This document shows positions 36,991-46,700 of a DNA stretch of 64,000 nt, one piece after another. The translations under genes and the position numbers were made by a program. The notes beneath the pieces are model-generated. The model was not told the DNA's origin and did no database searches. It saw only the letters and a program-made list of their open reading frames with translations. Position 1 is the stretch's first letter. Each line of letters begins with the position of its first letter. The DNA comes from Marthasterias glacialis (Eukaryota; Echinodermata; Asteroidea; Forcipulatida; Asteriidae): the NCBI GenBank assembly GCA_911728455.2, contig OU452236.1:10283195-10347194 (forward strand), read 5' to 3'.

Positions 36991-38485
36991 CCTTTGTCGT
37001 CTTTAGAACACCATACTGCTGAGTAGTACATAGTACATTACAGAGCACGAGGAGGGTCTGTACTTTACGCCGATCACACAAAACTTTCGTGGCAACAGCC
37101 TGCGACCTAAACATGCAGACGTACAAACACTTACATGTACACAACTGTACATGTACATGTACGTGTGCTAATGTAAGCGTTGTAGCACATACAACGAACT
37201 CTTGTGGCCTAACATGCATAATACATTAGCAACCGACCAATCGGGACGCCTCGCTGTGGCTCCCTATTCAGCGTGCGGTACGGGAAAAAAAATCGCGGCC
37301 GGCCGGCCCGCGATTTTTTTTCCGTACCACACGCTCAATAGGGAGCTACAGCGAAGCGTCCCGATTGGTCAGTTACAAAATGCATTATGCATGTTAGGTC
37401 GCAGGCTGTTTCACACGAAAGTTGTGTGTTATCGGCGTAGTGTACAGACCCTCCTCGTGCTCTGTAATGTACTATCTAGGGAATACTCAGCAGCAAGTTC
37501 AGCATGGTGTTTGTGTTCCAGACGCCGCAAGAATAACCAAGATCACTTCTATCTGAGATACGTGTTAAGTGTATGTGGAGTCCTTTTTCTACGGTATTTT
37601 AAGTTACCTGCTGATGTGCACTAGTGGACAACAGGGGAGTTTCTGATCAGTAATGTGGGGGACCTTGATGTGGTAGCCTAAGAATGTGTGTGCTAAGAAT
37701 TGGGATTGTGGAGAGCCTTAAATGACAGGGTATTATGGGCCACCTGTTTTTCGGTACTTCACGGGTGTAGAACAAAGCTTGTATAAACGTTAGAGTTGAT
37801 TACCTTTCCACTGTTTATGTTTCTCCTAAAACTGTTCACACACTTGGTTAATTTAGCCTCTTGTGTAATCTTTGAGTGTGTTAGTCACCCCTTGTAGTAA
37901 TAATTGGCTTCAGACAGCAGCCTATAGCACTGCATCATCAGCTTTTGGTTGTGCTCTCCCATTATTTTGGTAGTTTAATTGCCTGGTTTGAACGGGTATT
38001 ATTACTGCTATGGACTCGGTCTTTAAAATTATTTTGATCTCAATTTGCAACTTTCTTGGGTACTGTGTTTTGGTATTGGGTTAGCTTTTACTGTGATTTG
38101 TTTGTGTTTTAGTTATTTTCTTTTAAGCTGTGTTTCATTAACTTTCTTTGCTTTCGGTCACTTTTGATCAATAAAGTGTTTTTATGTCAGTGTTTTTTGT
38201 TTGTTTTGCTGTTAAAGAAACCTACAATCGCAAGTCACTGTCCCACTTCATGGATTTCCTTGTGTCTTGACCCTTTATTAGTTCATGAACATGGCACGTA
38301 CAAACACTTATGCTGTGCTTATGTACGCGTCGTAGCACATAAAACGAACTCTTGTGACCTAACATGCATAATACATTACCACCGACCAATCGGGACGCCT
38401 CGCTGTGGCTCCCTATTCAGCGTGTGGTACGGAAAAAAAAATCGCGACCGGCCGGCGTATTTTGTTCTTTTTTCCCCCACAGGAG

Positions 38486-38507
38486 GCATAGAGTTATAAC
38501 TCTATGC
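38486..38507. repeat. 22-bp perfect palindrome
   Basis: GCATAGAGTTA and its inverse, immediately adjoining. It resembles the ends of the element at 51142-51401. Confidence 0.6.
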
Positions 38508-38672
38508 CCACATGACAGCTATACTAGCTCTGCAGCAGATCAACACTTAGCATAATCAACCTCGTTCCCAGGGGTAAATGATTTGTGACCTGTCTAACTG
38601 ACAGTTTACGTTTTTAACAACTTGTACGCGCATGCAATCAGTTTTGGGAGCCAATCATACGGTGGCCCACAA

Positions 38673-38842
38673 CTGCCTCGGCAAAGGCAAAAGGGCCACG
38701 GCAAAAGCAAAAACACCACGGCAAAAGCAAAAGCGCCACGGTGAAAGCAAAAGCGCCACGGCGAAAGCAAAAACGCCACAGCAAAAGCAAAAGCGCAACA
38801 GCGAAAGTAGAAGGGCCACGGCACAAAAGCAAAAGGGCCACT
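38673..38842 (+). repeat. 20-bp minisatellite GCGCCACGGCGAAAGCAAAA
   Basis: About eight units with small changes. Open frames on both strands across it are translation artefacts of the repeat. Confidence 0.85.
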
Positions 38843-38971
38843 GCGTGTAGAGGGCGCTCGCGTCAATTTCATGCACTAGCCTATGAAGCCCACGTGACAG
38901 CGTTTTAACTAACCATAATGCAGAATCAATACTAGGTGTGTAATAAAGACTACTGGGAGTTTGATATGGTT

Positions 38972-39770
38972 AATAGACCGATTGCGCGACCCGCGTCACG
39001 TGATGACCACTTCTGGGTATAAAATGTAAACACACACTTAATCCTCCATAGGGAAAGGGGGTACGGTACACGATGATTGATGCATTTAGTTTATTCGATC
39101 GAGGCTTTTTTGCTCAAAATCTTTGAAAGATATTCCAGAGTTTGTACCAAAGACCTTCAAGTGGCTGAATAAAGCCAGTAAGGACAGTTCCAGCAAGTCT
39201 TGAAAATTGTAAAAGTACCGTATAAATGTGCACGATGTGTACAGCGCACGACGGAACGATGGGCTAGACGACCGCGATCACCACACACTTTTCAACACAA
39301 AAAGTTTTGAAGCTGAAATCCTCCAAAGAAACTGCTTTCCAGAACTGTGTGATTCCTTTGCCTATTTGAAATTCTGCAAGGCTAGGTATTAATGCTCACT
39401 TTTCCAACGTTGTTTAAATCCTTTTTTTCCCCAGTGATTTAGGCCAACATTACAAACAAAAAAACAGACAGGTGGCTACATAATATTCGTCCGATGCCGG
39501 TAGTGCATGGCTAAAAAACCTCTTTTTAGAAGAATTCTGTTAATTATGAAACAGAGATGTGATTTAAATTAATGCCACAACATACCACTTTAAATAATAG
39601 GGGCTGATTAACTATAACTCATCGCTTAACGAAAGTAAAATCGACTGTTTTCGTACTCACTCTGTGTCACGGCCTATGGTTTTACACGTATTTTTCATCA
39701 GCTGTATGACGTCATACCCAATAGGAGGTCACGTAACCGCATGTAAACATTGTCGCACAATCGGTCTATT
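38972..39770 (+). mobile_element. family E TIR element, copy 1 (799 bp)
   Basis: Ends AATAGACCGATTGCGC and the inverse GCACAATCGGTCTATT. Inside: ACGGTACACGATGATTGATG, GTGGCTGAATAAAGCCAGTA, and an acceptor-like pyrimidine run ending CAGTGATTTAGGCC. No transposase frame. Confidence 0.85.
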
Positions 39771-39967
39771 ATCGCACACCCGTTGAGCAATCTGATTGGA
39801 GGATTAGCGCGTACTGGAAGATAATAATTATAAGTTATCCACAAGGAAGCGCGAATGGAATACGGGAAAATATAGTGCTTCTGCGTCCCATGTCCCACGA
39901 GGCCGTATGCCGAGCCGACGCAGAAGCGCTATATTTTCCTGCATTCAACTTTTGGATAACTTATAAT
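39771..39967. mobile_element. small fold-back between two family E copies
   Basis: TTATAAGTTATCC ... GAATACGGGAAAATATAGTG ... CTTCTGCGTC is mirrored by GACGCAGAAGCGCTATATTT ... GGATAACTTATAA. Related sequence is at about 15936-16290. Confidence 0.7.
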
Positions 39968-40763
39968 AATAGACCGATTGCGCGACCTACGTCACGTGAC
40001 CCCTGTTGGGTTAAAAATGTAAACACACACGTAATCCTCCATAGGAAAGGGTGGTACGGTACACGATGATTAATGCATTTAGTTAATTCGATCGAGGCTT
40101 TTTTTGCTCGAAATCTGTGAAACATATTCCAGAGTTTGTACCAAAGACATTCAAGTGGCTGAATAAAGCCAGTAAGGACAGTTCCAGCAAGTCTTGAAAA
40201 TTGTAAAAGTACCGTATAAATGTGCACGATGTGTACAGCGCACGACGGAACGATGGGCTAGACAACCGCGATCACCACACACTTTTCAACACAAAAATTT
40301 CAAAGTTTGAAGCTGAAATCCTCCAAAGAAATTGCTTTCCAAAACTGTGTGATTTCTTTGCCTATTTGAAATTCTACAAGGCTAGGTATTTAATGCTGAC
40401 TTTTCCAACGTTGTTTATCCTTTTTTTACAGTGATTTAGGCCAACATTACAAACAAAATAACACACGGGTGGCTACATAATAGTCGTCCGACGCCGGTGC
40501 ATGGCTTAAATACCTCTTTTCAGAAGAATTGTGTTAAATTATGAAACAGAGATGTGATTTAAATTAATGCCTCACCATACTATTTTAAATAAAGGGGCTG
40601 ATTTACTAATTCATCGCTTAACGAAAGTAAAATCGACTGTTTTCGAACTCATCCTGTGTCACGGCCTATCTCTTTACACGTATTTTTTCACCAGCTGTAT
40701 GACGTCAAACCCGATAGGGGGTCACGTGACCGCATGTAAACATTGTCGCGCAATCGGTCTGTT
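39968..40763 (+). mobile_element. family E TIR element, copy 2 (796 bp)
   Basis: Nearly identical to copy 1 along its whole length and in the same orientation, 197 bp further on. Its right end is changed to CAATCGGTCTGTT. Confidence 0.85.
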
Positions 40764-40825
40764 GGCTGCTCAGCACGCAAGCTGGACATTATTTTCTCCT
40801 ACCCTCCCGCCCACTACAAATAATA

Positions 40826-40984
40826 GACCGTTCTGGCTTTGGCAACAAGCCCCGCCCACACACCTTAGTTTGTGTACGTTTATGCTGCACGTGTGACTAA
40901 GTTTGACCGAGGTCACATGACCAAATGGCATGATCCAATTGGTCAATGCGCACACTTTGATTGACAGGCTGGAACGGTCTATTG
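40826..40984. mobile_element. 159-bp MITE with AATAGACCGTTCTGGC ends
   Basis: The left end is AATAGACCGTTCTGGC, and the right end reads TGGAACGGTCTATT. The outer 9 bp match family E, but the interior is different. Confidence 0.75.
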
Positions 40985-42396
40985 CAGGCCTCGACTTTAA
41001 AAATAAAAAGGGGGCAGGCTAAATCAAGAGAAGTTGCACTTTCTCAAAAAGGGCATGCTGGTCAAGTTGGTAGTGACAGTGCAACTTTTCTGTAGGGGCA
41101 CCTGGCCAACTCGGCAGGGCATCGAGGCCAATGGCCTCGGTTAAGTTGAGTCCTGTAATTGTTTGCCTTCTGTCATGTAAGTTATTTTTAGACTTTAAAC
41201 TGAAGAGGTTTTTTTCTTAGTTAATTCACACGTACATCTTTATTTCTGAAGCTTTCATTATAAGCATCATGGCGTTTTGGGTGTTCACTTTGCATCTAAC
41301 TGAGCAATTAAAATATTGGGATGCACTGGTACCTGATCACCCAAGCCTTGTTTCTGACTCTAATTATTGTAGCTTTACAACCGAGTCTGTGATTAAGTCC
41401 TCAAAGTTTACGCCCTCCCTCATCTAAAAACCCTTTATCTGTACCTGATGATTTCCCAAACCCCTCCCCATCAGTTGACCATTTATGCTGTTAAAACAGC
41501 ACAATTAAATATATGGCTTTGCCATTAAAATATGGTTTTGCTCTTTAATATTCAGTTTACATAACCACATACGGCCCTCATAAAGGAGTTGCTAATTGGA
41601 TAAATCAACCCTTTAAGCCATAAATGTAGCTAGCCAAAAAATTGAAATAAAAACAGAAACACTATCACTTGATCAAGTTGGCTGTTATTGAAGTTTCTAA
41701 TCTGAAAACATCTTGTACATGTTCTCTCATACAAAATAATTTCATCAGTCTAATAGTAATAGTAATGTATTCACCCTATATGAAAATGGAATTAACAAAG
41801 TAACTTTTGACAATAAGTTGCTGATACTGATAAAACTTTAGCAAAACAAACCATTTGTACTTCATGAATGATCCACTGATGCAACCATTTTTGCATTACC
41901 AATGTCCAAAAACACTGTGCACGTTTTCCTAGCAAATAAAAAAAATGTGTACATTTTCAAATTCATTTGCACACAGACTGTTTTAATAAGACAATGCTAA
42001 TTTTTCATTATTTTTTCTTTTAAATTAATTTTGTTTTTGTGCACACGACTGATTTTGTTTATTTCATTCATTGAAGATTAGTTGGATTATTCCGTTTAAT
42101 TTCTAGTCATTAAAGAGCGTTCTACAGTTAAATTTCTACCATCCATTCAAAATATGTGACTAAAATAAATCATCCAAGCACACACTAGTACTAGTAGACC
42201 TAGTACATGGTTGTTTTTTTGTTATATGCTTATCAATTTCAGTCGTTGATTATTCAACTTAAATATGCCCATGGGTTTATATGTACAAGTTTACAATTCT
42301 TTTACCAACAATTTGTTTATAGTGTATTTGGCAAGTAATTTATACATTGTTTTAAACAAACACTTGAATTTAAATGATCTTATTTATCAAATAAAT

Positions 42397-42530
42397 GCAG
42401 TGGTGTAGCCATGATTTTGTTACTGAGGGGCATGGGGCGGGGTAATTATATGTATCTATATTTTTTCAAGATGGGGCACTGGAAAATTATTGTGGGGCAC
42501 AAGCCTCCCTGACCCGGCTATGCCACTGAA
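42397..42530. mobile_element. ~130-bp hAT-like MITE
   Basis: Starts CAGTGGTGTAGCCATG and ends GGCTATGCCACTG, an inverted repeat. CAGTGG-type ends are frequent in hAT elements; an 8-bp target duplication is not clear here. Confidence 0.55.
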
Positions 42531-43530
42531 TGAAACTTTAGTGTATAAAAGTGAATGACTACTGTTTGTGTCTTCTTTGATTCATTTCTTATTTCTTGGA
42601 TGTTAAATTGAATGTTTTGATCAGGAAAACCTATATTAAAATTACTATTCGTGAGACAATATTTAGCAACAAATATACTATTTCCTTAGTTACAAGGCCA
42701 AGCATGGTACAAAGGTCATTGAGGGTCTGTGAAAGCTACATTGTATTGGTGCTAGCTTAAAATGTTCAACAGAAGTATAACAGAAAAGAATAATGTAACG
42801 ACAAATAAAGTTTCAAGTTGATGATTTTGATGAATAATAAAACATCTCTATAGCATCTATATCTATAGGGAAGTGACTAGGATGTGTTTAGTTCGGTAAA
42901 AGGTCTGACAACTTTCTGAATAAAGAAATATATTAAAAGAAACAAATCTGTCAAACTAAAAGGTTATTTTCTTTTACCTTTTTTGAAAAACATTAACAAT
43001 GAAAATAATGTCATAGTTGTACATGCTTATATGACATGTTAAAAAGCAAGCTCTTAAGAGCTTTCATTGGTACATTTCGACTGAAATGACAAGCCATTAC
43101 ATAGGTAAACACCCTAGGATAACGCATACAACCTTTTAGATGCAACATTTGATACATGTAATTTACCAATCGTATACGTAATGTTTTACTAGGAGTGCAG
43201 CTTTTTTAAAACATCTTCTGGGGTAATTCTTGGAGCTCCTTTTCTTTCAGTTTGCCTTAAGGCCGACTTATAGTCGGTCGCGCGACGGTAAAATTGACAC
43301 ACGACGCGGTTTATAGTCCATGCTGATGCCTCAGCGACCATAGACTGCAACGATAAGGCTCAGCGTCAAGCGATCACAGCGCCAAGCGATTATCAACCAG
43401 CCCTTAGCCTTGAACAGTGAAATTAATAAATAAAACTATAGAAATAGAATTGAACAAAAGCAGGAACCACCAGAAATTCATGGGATATATAGTAGTTTCT
43501 GTGTAGAACAAGTAACAATTTCTGGCTACA

Positions 43531-43672
43531 GACTGTGCAAGTCTCGCATGTATTCGAACATTTTTGGGACCATTTTGGTCCCACACACATTGCTGTAACC
43601 GTGTGAAGGAAACAACATCACGCGCTTTCACGGACCATAATGTTCGAATACGTGCGAGACTTACACAGTCTA
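43531..43672. mobile_element. ~140-bp MITE with 30-bp inverted ends
   Basis: AGACTGTGCAAGTCTCGCAT ... TTCGAACAT on the left and ATGTTCGAATACGTGCGAGA ... CACAGTCT on the right form the inverted repeats. No coding content. Confidence 0.75.
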
Positions 43673-43777
43673 TAGCAAAGTATGATTATACGCAAGGACA
43701 TACATGTACATGTATGTATACTTATTTATCCATTATTTTGCTGGTGTATACAGCTGAAAATCTTGGACGATGCACAA

Positions 43778-46700
43778 TTAGATGGCTTTCCTATCAGTTA
43801 GAACTCTTACAATAGATCCCAGACCACCAACAGCATATGCCTACATATAAAACACACACAACATTTTTTATGAGTATATACTGCACATCATAATAATAAA
43901 AAAAACATTCTAAAAAATGACTGAATCAATTTTAAAAAAAGTGTGCCACTGAATGACTGAATTAGTGTGCATTTGTGCTTCCTAACCATGCTTCCTAACT
44001 GATCTGTACATTGAATGTGCTTCACAAATTATTATTATTATTTGAAACATAAAATTAATCAGTGTCAATTCGATTACTAAAAACCAGTTACATGTATACA
44101 TGACAGAGGAGTTCACTTGAAATTGACCCTAAACACATACACTTGCACTGTTTTGAGTATCTGCCCACTTTACCAAAAATCCTGGATCCGTCCTTGGCAA
44201 TACATACATTAAGTTGATAGGGCATACGTAATTTCACACTCAATCGGTAATGATGTACCAGGTAATAAAACAAACTAAAAAAAACAAAAAAACAAAAACA
44301 AAGACACTTACAAAGAAAAAAAAACAATACAACTTTTTCAAACGGATCTATTCCAGTGTAGTGTTACAAGCTTAAAGCCCAAACTGGGATTGCACAACTT
44401 TGAGTCACAACTATTTTGAAATTTATAAGTGAAATATTTTACCTTTTCATGCCATGTCAGTAAAATGGCACTGCTGTTTTCTGTTGGACATGAGAACCCC
44501 TTGTAGATGTACTTCATGAGAATGTCAATAGTATCATTGTCCAGGCTGCTCACTACTTTCTCAATATCACTGGTTTTAAAAGCTGTGAGCACCCTCATAA
44601 CAAGTTGAAAGGCTTTATCCTGCAAAAATAAAATCATATAATTTCTTTAATTTGGGTAATCTAGCAATCTAGTTCTGAATAGTTATTTTGCCTTGTTTAT
44701 CTCATTGTTACAAACTGGGAAACAAGCATTACTTTTGGAAAAGTCAAAACCATAATTTCAAAGATCCACAGAAGAAATTAGAACATCATAAATCCCAACA
44801 GCTGAAAAAATCCTCAAAATTGCCAATAATGTTGATTTGCCATTATGAGAAAACCATGACAATTTAACTTTAAAGGAAAAGTACACCTTTGGCTTTTGGA
44901 ATCGTACATTTGCCTTAATGCTATACAATTGTAGATATATACCATAAAACTAACTTGTGTAAATTTCACCTCGGGTGGCCGTTGGGCCTTGTGATGGGCG
45001 TATTCCATAAAATAAAAATAAAACTTAAGTGGTAATTTGTAAAAAAAAAACAGACTCAGTGCACATGACACATACCTTAACGTTTTGATTCTTGAAACCC
45101 ATTGGAGGATTTCTCAACACAGCTTTCAATGCCTCTTCATAGTTCTTTGTGCTGCCACCAAATAGTTAAGAATATAACACAGAATCAAACATAATGTGAT
45201 CCTGTCACTGGTAATGAAATCATACTACATTGTAGTTAACATTTTTAGCACAATACTAAGCATTCTTCACTCACAAATTTGGCCCTTAACCTGTAAGTGA
45301 AGAATAGTGGCAGTAAGCTGAGCCGCGAAATTGGTTTGCAGTTTTTCACTAGACGATGGATTGAGCCCAAATTTTCACAGGTTTGTTTTTTCATACGTAT
45401 TGAATCACATAAAGTAAGAACACTGCACTACATGTATCAGCTTAACCAATCCTATGTTTTACCTTTAAGCCGACAGATCGCATAGCGCCCTCTTTAACAC
45501 ATACACAAGTAGCCACCATTATATAATATTTTAATTTATTTTCGACCTCTGCTGCATAGCGCAGTAGGTTATGCTCCTGCCTTTAACCAACATGTCATGA
45601 GTTAAAGCATCCCCATTAAAAAAAAAAAAATGTTTATCCCCAGAATGAAAATATTCTTCTTTCATTATTAAAAATTGACTGCTACATTTAAATGGATCTC
45701 TCTGGGATATTTTTAAAGGAAAAGAAAGTCAGAAAGTCATAATTGGTCCGATTCCCATCTCATGAATATGAAGTCACGACAATGTTGGCACAGAACATTT
45801 GTCACAGTAAAAGTAAAAAAAAAAAACAGTCTCTCCACATGTTCAATGCAATTCTGGCTTACTCAGGGCTACTAAAAGAAAGCCTGTGTTGGCAAAATAT
45901 GCACTGCCTTTTTGTCAAACTCTACTTTAATATCTAGGATAGTTAAATTGGTCTTGGATTGGAAGTTAAGTATGAGAGACTGACCACTCATGTGAAAATG
46001 ACAGTACAACTTGGTATATTTAAAATGATAAAAAAGAAGTCAGAAAAAAAGTTTTGGGCAGTGGATGTTATACCCGTGACAGCAAAAATTCTGAAACGCT
46101 ATCCTATTTTCCCATGTACATGTACCGCATATTCTGACTTTATTTCCCTCTAAAAAAATTCCTTAACCACATATCAGAAAAAGAAAAGGTAACACTATCT
46201 ATTTACGTGCTAAGTCAAATGTTAACAATACAAAAGAACAATATTCTTATTTTTGTGTCTGAAAAACAAAAAAAAACATTAAAAAAGACATTGTGATTCA
46301 ACCACTCAACAATGTGTGTGAGTGGCAGTAGCGTAGTCCACTCGGCTACGACGATGTGGTTGAAATATATTGAAATTTAATACTTTATATAATGTCGGCT
46401 AGTCATGTTCTTGTGAAAGAGGGCACTAGGTATAAAATAAATGCTCACTTTTCCAAACTTACTTTACTTTTATTACAGTGATTTACATTACAAACAAAAC
46501 CACCAGATCGTCATCTGACGCCGGTAGTGCATAAGTCAAAAGGATAAAGTTGCAAAAAGTGTTCCCGTTTCCTTCCCACAATGCCTTTCGACCATTTTGC
46601 AAAATCAACCAGGCAGTCATTATCGGTCGCACTAAAAGCTGACAACTGACGACTCATGATGACAACATGTTTAAAATGCACTGACTAACCACCAGTGAAG

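Larger units (their letters stand above)
34531..38457. mobile_element. 3.9-kb giant fold-back (family F) abutting the ANAPC2 start
   Basis: The left arm 34531-35525 is the reverse complement of 37483-38457 plus 36990-37022, with few differences (for example TTATGTGCTACGACGCGTAC, CACTTTATTGATCAAAAGTG). Both ends start with GGCCGG repeats followed by CGCGATTTTTTTT. The middle has mirrored CGTCGC satellites (35530-36015, 36540-36990) around a unique 0.5-kb core. A further palindrome (37020-37490) made of terminal sequence sits at the start of the right arm. No transposase and no clear direct repeat at the ends. The open frames are repeat artefacts. Confidence 0.85.
40985..43777. other. intergenic stretch downstream of ARPC5, mostly featureless
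   Basis: AT-rich. It holds only the elements listed at 42397 and 43531 and a possible imperfect inverted-repeat element at about 43257-43408 (GGCCGACTTATAGTCGGTCG to AATCGCTTGGCGCT-type text). No gene seen. Confidence 0.55.

Noticed and set aside
35460-37022. Many long Arg/Ser/Val-rich or Asp/Gly/Thr-rich open frames on both strands
   Set aside because: They are translations of the CGTCGC satellites and open in nearly all frames because the unit contains no stop codon; no start context, splice sites or family motifs.
38673-38842. CRISPR-like array
   Set aside because: The units are continuous 20-bp repeats without spacers, in an animal genome.
38606-38876. Overlapping open frames on both strands rich in Phe/Ala/Leu or Lys/Ala
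   Set aside because: Translation artefacts of the 20-bp minisatellite.
40567-40896. 109-codon plus-strand frame and the similar one at 58181-58453
   Set aside because: Both run through the right part of family E elements; the similarity is that of the repeat, and the frames have no conserved start or end.
45149-45152. Choice of AG rather than AC for the ARPC5 intron 1 end
   Set aside because: Not excluded, but AC gives the exact 151-residue family length and pairs naturally with an AT donor; kept as an alternative only.
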